Shown here: piece after piece, positions 1 to 9,394 of the stretch
How positions within the stretch are numbered: the first letter of the stretch is position 1
How the letters are laid out: every line of letters begins with the position of its first letter
Source: Vibrio galatheae
GTDB taxonomy: Bacteria > Pseudomonadota > Gammaproteobacteria > Enterobacterales > Vibrionaceae
DNA: 46,018 bases
NCBI RefSeq assembly: GCF_000967545.1
Contig: NZ_JXXV01000002.1
Location: 1-46,018 of the forward strand
Direction: 5' to 3'
Notes under the pieces: model-generated
Databases searched by the model: none
Told to the model about the DNA's origin: nothing
What the model saw: the letters and a program-made list of their open reading frames with translations, nothing else
Translations under genes and position numbers: made by a program

Positions 1-14
1 CGTCCGCTCCGCCA
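1..14 (+). tRNA. 3' end of a tRNA gene cut by the window edge (probable)
   Basis: The first bases read as a tRNA 3' end: a seven-base acceptor strand CCGCTCC (4-10), discriminator G (11) and an encoded CCA (12-14), followed at once by a strong terminator. A G discriminator with a GGAGCGG-type acceptor partner would suit a serine tRNA, but the anticodon and the rest of the gene lie outside the window. Identity is therefore inference from very little sequence. Confidence 0.45.
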
Positions 15-21
15 CTTATTT

Positions 22-53
22 AAAAGCCCGTTACTTATGTAACGGGCCTTTTG
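22..53. terminator. Bidirectional Rho-independent terminator
   Basis: A perfect stem AGCCCGTTAC / GTAACGGGCT-type with a four-base loop is flanked by A-rich sequence on the left and CCTTTT on the right. It can end the tRNA-like transcript from the left, and on the other strand the DUF547 gene. Confidence 0.85.
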
Positions 54-116
54 CATTTTAGAACGCTTTGCACCAAGAGCGGCTCCGTCATGCGAGAGTG
101 TAGAACGAGCTTGCCT

Positions 117-929
117 CTATTTTTCGTTCAAGTCCCAATCATATTCATAACTAAACTTGCCACTTAGGCTCGATAGCTCAGGGCGATATTTAGCTAGGTG
201 TTGAACTAACCCTTGTTTGTTACCAAAGTCATCGGCAAACCAGTCATAGATCGATGACAGCTGAGTCTTACCATTTGATAGAAGTACGCCCTTATCGCTA
301 TTGATGAACTCCTTTGCGGCTTTATCTAGTAGCTGCTCAGTATTTTCGGCGGTGAAAGCTTGGCTTTGTAAGTTGGGGCAACCAAGACTTGCGCAGTTAA
401 CCGCGTAATGCGTTCTAGGATCGTTCCAGATTGGGCGAAGAATTCTGTGTTCAATATCATTAAGGCTTAGATCTTTGCCTGCGACTTTAATGACACCATC
501 TTCCCAAGGTCCAAAGCTAAATAAACCACCGAGCTTAGTAATGGATTCGATTGGATAGGCATTCAATATCAGTTGGACAGTAATCGCATTATACAGGTTG
601 ACCCAATAAGCATACTGTTCTCTTGAGGAGTAAGCTCTCGGATCAATCTTTGAAAGTGAATCAATATACTGATTTAACTTAAGCTTGTCTTGGTGAGAGA
701 CGGAAGCGTATTTAACTAACGTATAGTCGCCATCTTTGATCAAATAGCTGTCGAGAAATGACTGCCACTCTTGGTGCGAAATTGTCGCGCTATTACTTGA
801 GTTTGATGAATGCCAAAAAGGCCAGAGATCGGATTTTGGTGCAGCGACAATATGAAAAGATATAAAAGTGAGTAACAAAGTAACGATGCGTGTCATTAGC
901 TTAAGCCTTTTAATAGAAATTGCTTTCAC
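117..929 (-). CDS. Exported DUF547-domain protein
   Basis: A 270-residue protein with a DUF547 domain, a family of unknown biochemical function common in Vibrio and other proteobacteria. The N-terminus has basic residues, then a hydrophobic stretch (about residues 14-28) ending in a VAAP-type site, so it is probably secreted or periplasmic. Family signatures visible are the YAYWVNLYNAITV segment and the HYAVNCASLGCPNL segment with two cysteines. The start is a GTG preceded by a strong AGGAAGG seven bases upstream. An internal ATG at 896 (residue 12) with a weaker AGG would give a more typical signal peptide and cannot be excluded. It lies just beyond the leu operon terminator on the same strand and may be fed by readthrough, since little room remains for its own promoter. 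Confidence 0.8.
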   Translation of the reverse strand: MKAISIKRLKLMTRIVTLLLTFISFHIVAAPKSDLWPFWHSSNSSNSATISHQEWQSFLDSYLIKDGDYTLVKYASVSHQDKLKLNQYIDSLSKIDPRAYSSREQYAYWVNLYNAITVQLILNAYPIESITKLGGLFSFGPWEDGVIKVAGKDLSLNDIEHRILRPIWNDPRTHYAVNCASLGCPNLQSQAFTAENTEQLLDKAAKEFINSDKGVLLSNGKTQLSSIYDWFADDFGNKQGLVQHLAKYRPELSSLSGKFSYEYDWDLNEK

Positions 930-967
930 AACTAGACCTTCCTAACAGAGAGTTTGTTTCGCCGCAA

Positions 968-997
968 ACAAAAAAGGTTAGCCGAGGCCAACCTTTC
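968..997 (-). terminator. leuABCD operon terminator
   Basis: On the minus strand an 8-bp stem AGGTTGGC / GCTAACCT (one G-U pair) with loop CTCG is followed by a run of six T. It lies between the leuD stop and the DUF547 gene, marking the end of the leucine operon. Confidence 0.85.
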
Positions 998-1020
998 ATC
1001 TGTCAAATTACTAGCTCTAT

Positions 1021-1623
1021 CTATTTAAGGAAGCTTGGGATGTCTGCTTCATAGGCGGCAATTTTATCTTCGTGTTGCAGCGTTAGGCCAATATTGTCTA
1101 AACCGTTGAGTAGGCAATGGCGACGGAACTCATCTATTTCAAATGAGTACTCCTTGCCATTCGCTCTTACTTTGTTTGCTTCAAGGTCGACTTCTACCTC
1201 TGCGCCTTCGTTGGCTTCAACAAATTGGAAAATCTCATCAACTTCTTGTTCGGTTAGGCGAACAGGAACCATCTGGTTGTTGATCGAGTTACCGTAGAAA
1301 ATATCGGCAAAGCTTGGAGCAATCATGGCTTTAATACCGTAATCAGCCAGCGCCCAAGGTGCGTGTTCACGAGATGAACCACAACCAAAGTTTTCACGAG
1401 CTAGCAAGATTGAAGCGCCTTGGTAACGCGGAACATTCATGACAAACTCAGGATTGGGTTGCTCTCCTGCATCATCAAGGAAGCGCCAGTCGTGGAATAG
1501 GTGTTTACCGAAGCCTAGACGAGAAACCTTTTGTAGGAACTGCTTAGGGATAATGGCATCGGTATCAACGTTCGCTGCATCTAGAGGAACAACTAAGCCT
1601 GTGTGTTGTTTAAAACCTGACAT
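1021..1623 (-). CDS. leuD: 3-isopropylmalate dehydratase small subunit
   Basis: LeuD, 200 residues, is the small (swivelling) subunit that pairs with LeuC to isomerise 2-isopropylmalate to 3-isopropylmalate, the second step of leucine synthesis. The N-terminal segment [20 protein letters not shown] and the [19 protein letters not shown] motif are diagnostic of the family, and the length is normal. It is the last gene of the leu operon, 12 bases after leuC, with GGAGAG upstream of its ATG. Translational coupling with leuC is likely. Confidence 0.98.
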   Translation of the reverse strand: MSGFKQHTGLVVPLDAANVDTDAIIPKQFLQKVSRLGFGKHLFHDWRFLDDAGEQPNPEFVMNVPRYQGASILLARENFGCGSSREHAPWALADYGIKAMIAPSFADIFYGNSINNQMVPVRLTEQEVDEIFQFVEANEGAEVEVDLEANKVRANGKEYSFEIDEFRRHCLLNGLDNIGLTLQHEDKIAAYEADIPSFLK

Positions 1624-1635
1624 GTGTTTCTCTCC

Positions 1636-3036
1636 TTAATCCAACTCACGAATATCAACAAAGTGGCCCGCAATTGCAGCGGCGGCTGCCATCGCTGGGC
1701 TCACTAGATGGGTACGACCATCACGACCTTGGCGTCCTTCAAAGTTACGGTTTGAGGTCGATGCGCAGCGCTCATGTGGACCTAGGCGGTCATTATTCAT
1801 CGCGAGACACATAGAACAACCTGGTAGACGCCATTCAAAGCCTGCGTCTTTAAAGATCGCATCCAAGCCTTCGGCTTCTGCTTGTGCTTTTACTTGCTCA
1901 GAGCCAGGAACAATAAGCGCTTGTACGTTATCAGCTACTTTACGACCTTTCGCTACCGCCGCTGCTGCGCGCATATCTTCGATACGTGAGTTAGTACAAG
2001 AGCCGACGAAGACTTTGTCTACTTTGTAGTCTGATAGTGCTTTGCCCGCCTCTAGACCCATATAAGCCAATGCTTTTTCTGCAGAAGCCTTCTCTACTGG
2101 ATCAGAAAAGTTTTCTGGGCTAGGAATTGGCTCATCAACGGCGATAACCTGACCTGGGTTGGTGCCCCAAGTGACTTGTGGTTTGATATCTGCGGCGTTC
2201 AGAGTAACAACAGCATCAAACTCGGCATCGTCATCTGTTTTTAGTGTTTGCCAGTATTCGATTGCAGCTTCTAGGTCTTGGCCTTGAGGCGCAAACTTAC
2301 GGCCTTTGATGTATTCGAAGGTGGTTTCATCTGGTGCGATTAGACCCGCTTTCGCGCCTAATTCAATTGCCATATTACACACCGTCATACGACCTTCCAT
2401 CGTGAGATCGGTAATGGCTTCGCCACAGAACTCGACCACATAGCCAGTGCCGCCCGCCGCCGTTGTTTTGCCGATAATGGCTAATACAATGTCTTTGGCT
2501 GTGATACCCGGAGCAACCTTGCCTTTAACTTCGATCTTCATTGTTTTGGCGCGAGCTTGTTTCAGCGTTTGTGTCGCAAGAACGTGCTCAACTTCAGAAG
2601 TACCAATACCAAATGCTAAAGAGCCGAATGCACCATGGGTTGCGGTATGTGAGTCACCACACACAATGGTCATACCCGGTAGAGTAATGCCTAACTCAGG
2701 CCCCATAACGTGCACAATACCTTGATATTTGTGGTTAATGTCGTAAAGAGTCACACCAAACTCTTGGCAGTTTTTTGATAGCGTTTCCATTTGGATACGC
2801 GCCATCTCACCAGATGCGTTGATGTCTTTCGTTTGCGTCGAAACATTGTGGTCCATGGTCGCAAAAGTCTTGCTGACTTGGCGAACTTTGCGGCCTTTCT
2901 CGCGTAAACCATCAAAAGCCTGCGGCGAGGTAACTTCATGCACTAGGTGGCGGTCGATGTATAAAATCGGGTTCTCGCCTTCAGCGGCTACCGCAACGTG
3001 TGCGTCGTAGACTTTTTCGTATAGTGTTTTGCCCAT
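1636..3036 (-). CDS. leuC: 3-isopropylmalate dehydratase large subunit
   Basis: LeuC carries the 4Fe-4S cluster of isopropylmalate isomerase. With this start the protein has 466 residues, the usual length. Cluster ligands are recognisable in the VGSCTNSR motif and in [11 protein letters not shown] (Cys407 and Cys410). Two adjacent ATG codons occur (3037-3039 and 3034-3036); the second was chosen because the AGGAA lies seven bases before it but only four before the first, and because [13 protein letters not shown] is the usual N-terminus. An in-frame extension to 3066 looks untranslated. It forms the enzyme with LeuD, encoded next. Confidence 0.97.
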   Translation of the reverse strand: MGKTLYEKVYDAHVAVAAEGENPILYIDRHLVHEVTSPQAFDGLREKGRKVRQVSKTFATMDHNVSTQTKDINASGEMARIQMETLSKNCQEFGVTLYDINHKYQGIVHVMGPELGITLPGMTIVCGDSHTATHGAFGSLAFGIGTSEVEHVLATQTLKQARAKTMKIEVKGKVAPGITAKDIVLAIIGKTTAAGGTGYVVEFCGEAITDLTMEGRMTVCNMAIELGAKAGLIAPDETTFEYIKGRKFAPQGQDLEAAIEYWQTLKTDDDAEFDAVVTLNAADIKPQVTWGTNPGQVIAVDEPIPSPENFSDPVEKASAEKALAYMGLEAGKALSDYKVDKVFVGSCTNSRIEDMRAAAAVAKGRKVADNVQALIVPGSEQVKAQAEAEGLDAIFKDAGFEWRLPGCSMCLAMNNDRLGPHERCASTSNRNFEGRQGRDGRTHLVSPAMAAAAAIAGHFVDIRELD

Positions 3037-3101
3037 CATCACATTCCTGTGTGAGACTCCCAACAACGGCTTGTCGGGAGCAAATAATTATTATTAATTG
3101 A

Positions 3102-4211
<1,110 letters not shown>

Positions 4212-4258
4212 TTATATTTTTCTCAAGGGACGACTCGCGTCCCTTGAGTCTTTTATCT

Positions 4259-5806
4259 TTATACTGTTGCAATTTTTTTCTGTTTGATTTCTGCAATCTT
4301 ATCCGCGCGATGAATGCTATTGATTACATGCAATAGTGCTTGGCCTGACGCTTCGACAATATCGGTAGAGACACCAGTTCCATGGTATTTTCTACCTTTG
4401 TAGTTAGCAATGATATCGGCTTGACCTAAACCGTCTTCACCTTCGCCTTTCGCCGTTAAATCAAACTTATCTAGCACAATATCATATCCCGTTAAGCGAT
4501 AGATACACTGATAAAGTGCATCGACTGGCCCATTACCTACCGCCGCTTCACATTTCTCTTCATCACCACATAGTAGCTTGATACTTGTAGTAGCCATAAC
4601 ACTACCTGATTGCACACTTAGGTAGTTCAGTTTGTAGAAATCATCTTCTTCGCGAAGGTTCGAGAAGTGCATTAAGGCTTCTAGGTCGTAGTCAAACACT
4701 TGACCTTTGCGGTCAGCTAGTTTCAAGAAATCTTCGTACAGTGCGTCTAGGTTGTACTCATCTTCGTTATAGCCCATGGTATCCATATGACTCTTCACCG
4801 CCGCACGACCACTACGACTGGTTAGGTTGAGCGCTTGATTCTTAAGGCCAATAGACTCAGGAGTCATTATTTCATAGGTGTTTTTGTTCTTTAGCATGCC
4901 ATCTTGGTGAATGCCTGAAGAGTGGCTGAAAGCGTTAGCACCGACAATGGCTTTATTGCTTTGAATCGGCATATTACACAACTGGCTGACCAGCTTACTG
5001 GTGCGATGAATTTCATCATGCTTCAAACCTGTGTGAACGCCTAAAAACTCTTGACGAGTTTTAATGATCATCGCAATCTCTTCTAGCGAGCAGTTACCAG
5101 CACGTTCACCGATACCATTGATTGTTCCCTCAATCTGGCGTGCGCCAGCTTGGACCGCAGCAATGGAGTTTGCGACTGACATGCCTAAGTCATCATGACA
5201 GTGAACCGAAATTACCGCTTTATCAATATTGGGTACTCGGTTGAACAGAGTCTGGATAATGCCGCCAAACTCACTTGGTACGGTATAGCCAACCGTGTCA
5301 GGAATGTTAACTGTCGTTGCACCTGCATTGATCGCGGCTTCCACCATACGACATAGATTGTCGATAGGCGTACGTCCTGCGTCTTCACATGAAAATTCTA
5401 CATCATCTGTGTAGTTACGTGCATGCTTGACGGCATTTACTGCCATTTCAACAACATCATCGTAGCTGCGGCGAAGTTTGTCTTGCACGTGAATAGTAGA
5501 GGTCGCTAAGAAAGTATGGATACGGAACTGGTCTGCGACTTTTAACGCTTCTGCCGCAGCATCGATATCTTTTGCAACGGCACGCGAAAGAGCACAAATA
5601 CGGCTGTTTTTAACATTCTTAGCGATGGTTTGGACTGACTCAAAATCACCAGGTGATGAAATAGGGAAGCCAGCTTCAATGACATCAACGCCGAGTCTTT
5701 CAAGCGCATAGGCAATTTGCAGTTTTTCTTTAACCGTCAAGCTTGCTGACAACGCTTGTTCGCCATCACGCAAAGTGGTGTCGAAAATAATGACTTGATC
5801 GTTCAT
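4259..5806 (-). CDS. leuA: 2-isopropylmalate synthase
   Basis: LeuA, 515 residues, condenses acetyl-CoA with 2-oxoisovalerate in the committed step of leucine synthesis. The TIM-barrel part begins with [14 protein letters not shown] (divalent metal and substrate site) and contains the metal-binding [14 protein letters not shown] segment; the last ~130 residues form the LeuA dimer or leucine-binding regulatory domain, so feedback inhibition by leucine is expected from the family. It is the first structural gene of the operon. Expression should depend on the upstream attenuator at 5887-5914 and on leucine supply. Confidence 0.98.
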   Translation of the reverse strand: MNDQVIIFDTTLRDGEQALSASLTVKEKLQIAYALERLGVDVIEAGFPISSPGDFESVQTIAKNVKNSRICALSRAVAKDIDAAAEALKVADQFRIHTFLATSTIHVQDKLRRSYDDVVEMAVNAVKHARNYTDDVEFSCEDAGRTPIDNLCRMVEAAINAGATTVNIPDTVGYTVPSEFGGIIQTLFNRVPNIDKAVISVHCHDDLGMSVANSIAAVQAGARQIEGTINGIGERAGNCSLEEIAMIIKTRQEFLGVHTGLKHDEIHRTSKLVSQLCNMPIQSNKAIVGANAFSHSSGIHQDGMLKNKNTYEIMTPESIGLKNQALNLTSRSGRAAVKSHMDTMGYNEDEYNLDALYEDFLKLADRKGQVFDYDLEALMHFSNLREEDDFYKLNYLSVQSGSVMATTSIKLLCGDEEKCEAAVGNGPVDALYQCIYRLTGYDIVLDKFDLTAKGEGEDGLGQADIIANYKGRKYHGTGVSTDIVEASGQALLHVINSIHRADKIAEIKQKKIATV

Positions 5807-5886
5807 GTTCGCTTCCTTAGTGATTTGATGCTTATTGCACCTGTTAATCGTCTATTTCCATTACTTAGCAATAAACCGCTAGGTAT

Positions 5887-5914
5887 AAAAAAACCCGCAT
5901 CTGAGTGCGGGTTT
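5887..5914 (-). terminator. leu operon attenuator
   Basis: On the minus strand AAACCCGCA pairs with TGCGGGTTT around a six-base loop, followed by four further T. It sits between the leader peptide gene and leuA, where a transcription attenuator belongs. A shorter upstream hairpin (TGTGG / CCACA, about 5923-5945) could be part of the alternative fold. When leucyl-tRNA is plentiful the terminator should form; stalled ribosomes on the leader should prevent it. Confidence 0.88.
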
Positions 5915-5949
5915 AGTGTAATTCTGTGTGGTTATTTTTCTTCCACAGC

Positions 5950-6012
5950 CTACCCGCGCGAATTGGTCACGATAAGGAGGAGGCTCAGCAGGAGAGAAAA
6001 ATGGTTCATCAT
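5950..6012 (-). CDS. leuL: leu operon leader peptide
   Basis: A 20-codon reading frame encodes MMNHFSLLLSLLLIVTNSRG. It has six leucine codons in two blocks (CTC CTG CTG and CTC CTC CTT), the mark of a leucine attenuator leader. An AGGAAC stands eight bases before the first ATG; a second ATG follows directly. The stop codon lies about 35 bases before the attenuator hairpin. The enterobacterial leuL peptide has four tandem leucines, so the mechanism is the same in outline while the sequence differs. The role is inferred from position and codon content. Confidence 0.9.
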   Translation of the reverse strand: MMNHFSLLLSLLLIVTNSRG

Positions 6013-6065
6013 TGTTAACGGTTCCTATACGGGCGTTACATAATCCACATATTTAAGTTAACAAA

Positions 6066-6094
6066 TTAGTACCGCACTCAAAGAGCAACGTCAA
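6066..6094 (-). promoter_or_regulatory. Probable leu operon promoter
   Basis: On the minus strand TTGACG (6094-6089) is separated by 17 bases from TACTAA (6071-6066). Transcription would start near 6060, giving a leader of about 50 bases before leuL. The -35 box is close to consensus and the -10 box is weak. Confidence 0.6.
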
Positions 6095-6294
6095 CCCTAA
6101 AGTTGTTTTTTTATTCAGGTCAGCGCTGTTACGGGGATTACTCAATGAAATATCTATTGTTTCGCTGTTGTTTATAGAAAACATCAATAAGGGTATTGAA
6201 GGCCAGCATGTAACCGAAATTGCGCCAAACTTTCACCAAGCTGTCACCAATCACAGTTAACGTGAGCCCAGTACCGTCAAAAAAGGAGTCGGTA

Positions 6295-6822
6295 ATGCGT
6301 TCAATAGAACCAATTGCCAAGTTTGATCTGGCGTTTTCTCTATTTTGTTTGCAGCACAAGTTTACTCATCCGTTATCTCGAATGAGTAAAGCGGTGTCGC
6401 ATACCGGGGATGGGCACTTATATGCAGGTATAGGACTACTTGCTTATTTGACTGCAGGAGATGAAGGAAAACTATTTCTGCTCGTGGGTCTATTGGCGTT
6501 TGCCATTGAACTCCCTATCTACTGGCTGGCGAAAAACCTTTTTAAGCGTCGTCGACCAGAAGAGCTTTCAGATTTAGTCACCTCGTTCATTACACCGTCA
6601 GATAGATACAGTTTGCCTTCTGGTCATACCGCGGCTGCTTTTCTTATGGCAACGGTAACGGGATTCTATTTTGCTGAGTTACAGCTATTTGCCTTTGTTT
6701 GGGCGGCGTTAATTGCGAGCTCGCGTATTTTGCTTGGCGTTCACTTTTTAACGGATGTGTTGCTTGGGGCATTGTTGGGTATCTTGAGTGCCCAAGCCGC
6801 GCTTGGAATCGTAGGGAGTTAA
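6295..6822 (+). CDS. PAP2-family membrane phosphatase
   Basis: A 175-residue integral membrane protein of the PAP2 (type 2 phosphatidic acid phosphatase) superfamily. All three catalytic motifs are present: KX6RP at residues 80-88, PSGH at 108-111, and SRX5HX3D at 143-154 (His150 nucleophile relay, Asp154). Hydrophobic segments surround residues 45-55, 60-78, 113-125, 130-142 and 153-172. The ATG at 6295 was chosen for its AAGGAG six bases upstream; a longer in-frame form from 6220 lacks such a site. The substrate is not visible from sequence; an isoprenoid or glycerolipid phosphate is expected. The stop is three bases before the glycosyltransferase gene, so the two are almost certainly cotranscribed. 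Confidence 0.9.
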   Translation: MRSIEPIAKFDLAFSLFCLQHKFTHPLSRMSKAVSHTGDGHLYAGIGLLAYLTAGDEGKLFLLVGLLAFAIELPIYWLAKNLFKRRRPEELSDLVTSFITPSDRYSLPSGHTAAAFLMATVTGFYFAELQLFAFVWAALIASSRILLGVHFLTDVLLGALLGILSAQAALGIVGS

Positions 6823-6825
6823 ACG

Positions 6826-7872
6826 ATGAAAATCCTCTATGGTGTTCAAGGAACGGGGAATGGTCATATCGCACGTGCTCGGGCGATGGCGAAATGCTTA
6901 GCTGAAGCTGGATTAGAGGTTGATTACTTGTTCACTGGGCGAGAACAAAGTAAATATTTTTCGATGGAGCAGTTTGGGGCTTATCAAACGCGTCGTGGAC
7001 TTTCATTTGCCACAGATAAAGGCAAAGTTAATTACTTCAAAACTTGCACTTCCAACAACTTAGTCCAGTTTTGGCAAGATGTGAATCAACTGGATTTGTC
7101 ACACTATGATTTAGTGCTTAATGACTTTGAGCCAGTTTCTGCATGGGCATCCAAACAGCAAGGGGTGCCATCGATCAGTATTAGCCATCAGAACGCATTT
7201 CGTTATTCGGTGCCGCTCAAAGGGGCGAGCTGGTTAGATAAGCAAGTCATACACTATTTCGCACCCGCAGATCATCATATTGGGTTGCACTGGTACCATT
7301 TTGATCAGCCAATCTTGCCACCGATTGTTCACACCCATAAGGCTGAGGCAACGGAAGAAGCGTTTGTGCTGGTCTATCTTCCGTTTGAAAGCATAGCCGA
7401 CATTACTGAGTTATTGTTGAGGTTTACCTCTCAACACTTTGTTTGCTATCACCCAGAGATTATCGAACCTAAGGTTATCGATAATATTGAGTTTATGCCG
7501 CTCGGGTTACAGTCGTTTCAATTACATCTCAACCGATGCAAAGGTGTGATTGCCAATGGTGGCTTTGAGCTGCCATCAGAAGCCCTGACGCTAGGTAAGA
7601 AGTTGCTTCTTAAACCTTTGACTGGTCAGTTTGAACAGGTGAGCAATGTCGCAACACTGGAAGATTTAGGCCTTGCGACGTGCATGGAAATTTTGGATGC
7701 CTCGGTAGTGAGAAAGTGGCTTGATGAGTCGAGTGCTGAAAGTGTGAATTATCCAGATGTTGCTAAGGCAATTGTTGATTGGATTAAACAAGGCAACTGG
7801 GAAGACAAATCAACACTGACGGAACACCTATGGGAAAAGGTCGACTTTCCAAGCTATGTTACCAATCTTTAG
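6826..7872 (+). CDS. MJ1255/VC2487-family glycosyltransferase
   Basis: A 348-residue protein of the MurG-like (GT-B fold) family named after MJ1255 and the V. cholerae protein VC2487. The N-terminus MKILYGVQGTGNGHIARA carries the glycine-rich loop of this class, and the C-terminal VIANGGFELPSEALTLGKK segment resembles the donor-binding part. No signal peptide or membrane segment is evident, so it probably works on the cytoplasmic face of the membrane. Donor and acceptor are unknown. Its tight coupling to a PAP2 phosphatase suggests that the two modify a membrane lipid or lipid-linked sugar; that is inference. Confidence 0.85.
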   Translation: MKILYGVQGTGNGHIARARAMAKCLAEAGLEVDYLFTGREQSKYFSMEQFGAYQTRRGLSFATDKGKVNYFKTCTSNNLVQFWQDVNQLDLSHYDLVLNDFEPVSAWASKQQGVPSISISHQNAFRYSVPLKGASWLDKQVIHYFAPADHHIGLHWYHFDQPILPPIVHTHKAEATEEAFVLVYLPFESIADITELLLRFTSQHFVCYHPEIIEPKVIDNIEFMPLGLQSFQLHLNRCKGVIANGGFELPSEALTLGKKLLLKPLTGQFEQVSNVATLEDLGLATCMEILDASVVRKWLDESSAESVNYPDVAKAIVDWIKQGNWEDKSTLTEHLWEKVDFPSYVTNL

Positions 7873-7894
7873 TCGACCACTTTTCACTTCGTTC

Positions 7895-7922
7895 AACAGC
7901 ATCACTTATTGATGCTGTTTTT
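7895..7922 (+). terminator. Terminator after the glycosyltransferase gene
   Basis: A perfect 10-bp stem AACAGCATCA / TGATGCTGTT with a five-base loop, followed by T residues, ends the phosphatase and glycosyltransferase transcript. Confidence 0.88.
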
Positions 7923-8269
7923 GGTTTGCGTGTCATAATTATAGTTAAAAAACATGTCTTGTACTGGCAGTAAATTTAACCCTTCTATTCAAAATATCTA
8001 TGACTAAGCACGAATAACGCGCTTTTATGTTTTTTTATACTTATCATAACTATCTGTAATATAAAGGGTAATATTGGTTCTGGGTAAAAAATACTGATTA
8101 ATTGTCAATCTAATTGCTAATTGCTGAATGAATCGTCGATAGTGATGGCTCGCTGATAAACATCTAACAGATAAATACAAAAGATGAGGCGAGAAATGGG
8201 TTATCTATTCGTAGCTCAAATTTCAAATTAACAACTATTTACGCTGACGAATTTAAAGAGGCATATCCA
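7923..8269 (+). promoter_or_regulatory. AT-rich leuO upstream region
   Basis: About 350 bases without a convincing gene, clearly richer in A and T than the flanking genes. Such DNA upstream of leuO is typically an H-NS target in gammaproteobacteria, and in V. cholerae leuO is known to be controlled by ToxR. No single promoter stands out by eye. A weak hairpin followed by a T run (about 8007-8038) could be an attenuator but is poorly paired. Confidence 0.5.
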
Positions 8270-9229
8270 ATGATCGACAAAAGAGAGTCTATGAGTGCTA
8301 TCGCAAGCTACCGCATGGAAAGTACGTTAAGAGGAGTAGATTTAAACCTATTGACTGTGTTTGATGCTGTTATGCAAGAGCAAAACATTACTCGCGCAGC
8401 GCACAATTTAGGTATGTCACAACCAGCAGTTAGTAACGCGGTTGCTCGTCTTAAAGTGATGTTTAACGATGAACTGTTTATGCGTCAGGGGCGCGGTATT
8501 CAGCCTACTCAGCGTGCACGCCAACTGTTTGGCCCGGTTCGTCAAGCACTGCAACTGATTCGCAATGAATTACCAAGCTCAGTTTTCTCGCCAGAGACGT
8601 CAACTCGCTTGTTTAAATTGGCGATTTGTAGCCCGTGTGATATGCGTTTTGCTCCGAAAATCATGGCGACGATTCATGAACTTGCACCGAACGTTCAGCT
8701 TCACCTTGACGCAGAGTTTGATCGCCATCTTGCAGAGCGTATGCGCTATCAAGAAATCGACTTTGTTATCGATTATGCACGTTTTGATGAGCAAGGGTTT
8801 TCAAGCACTGAAATTTTCCAAGATGAATTAGTGGTCGTTGCTTCTAAAGCGCACCCACGTATTCAGGATCTTGTAACACCAGACATGTTGTTACGCGAGC
8901 GTCATGCCAAACTATCGAAAGTTCATGGCCAGCGCAGCTTCTCTGAGCAAGCTTACCGCAATCTTGATGTACAAGCCTATTACGAAGGCACAAGCTTAAG
9001 TAACGTACTTTACGTAGTTGGTCAGTCTAAACTGGTTACCATTGCACCGCGTTGGATGGTAGAAAACGCTGCGAATAAAGATCAACTACAAGTGATCGAC
9101 TTCCCATTCGAGAACAGCAAAATCAACGGTTATCTAAGCTGGCATGAATCAAGTGAGAAAGATAAAGGTCACATCTGGTTACGTGATCAATTGATGGTGA
9201 TTTGTGGTGAAGTTGTCGCACTCGCATAA
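8270..9229 (+). CDS. leuO: LysR-family transcriptional regulator LeuO
   Basis: LeuO, 319 residues, is a global LysR-type regulator and H-NS antagonist. The DNA-binding domain is the most conserved part (about residues 24-85: VDLNLLTVFDAVMQEQNITR, then the winged-helix segment with MSQPAVSNAVARLK), followed by the periplasmic-binding-like effector domain. The chosen ATG has AAAGAGG eight bases upstream; ATG codons at residues 8 and 16 are alternatives. Its place between the leu and ilvIH loci is the ancestral arrangement, here with extra genes on both sides. In Vibrio it has been linked to ToxR signalling, bile and cyclic-dipeptide response and acid tolerance. Confidence 0.96.
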   Translation: MIDKRESMSAIASYRMESTLRGVDLNLLTVFDAVMQEQNITRAAHNLGMSQPAVSNAVARLKVMFNDELFMRQGRGIQPTQRARQLFGPVRQALQLIRNELPSSVFSPETSTRLFKLAICSPCDMRFAPKIMATIHELAPNVQLHLDAEFDRHLAERMRYQEIDFVIDYARFDEQGFSSTEIFQDELVVVASKAHPRIQDLVTPDMLLRERHAKLSKVHGQRSFSEQAYRNLDVQAYYEGTSLSNVLYVVGQSKLVTIAPRWMVENAANKDQLQVIDFPFENSKINGYLSWHESSEKDKGHIWLRDQLMVICGEVVALA

Positions 9230-9249
9230 TTTCTTCATCAACCGAGTTT

Positions 9250-9287
9250 AAAAGCCTTGACTGGTCGATACCATTCAAGGCTTTTTT
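9250..9287 (+). terminator. leuO terminator
   Basis: AAAAGCCTTGA pairs with TCAAGGCTTTT around a 13-14-base loop, followed by T residues, 20 bases after the leuO stop. Confidence 0.88.
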
Positions 9288-9394
9288 ACATTTATGTTGA
9301 TAACTTTGATACCCATCAATTGTCTTTTTAAACCCTAAATGTGTACACTTGTGCGCTGAGTAAGGCTTACAGGTGTAAGCTAAAGGTAGTAAAG

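Noticed and set aside
6138..6359. A 73-codon minus-strand frame between leuL and the PAP2 gene
   Set aside because: Its C-terminal half looks protein-like, but it starts antisense inside the PAP2 gene, lacks a ribosome site and no family was recognised.
8007..8038. Hairpin and T run in the leuO upstream region
   Set aside because: The stem is short and mismatched, so it was not called as a terminator.
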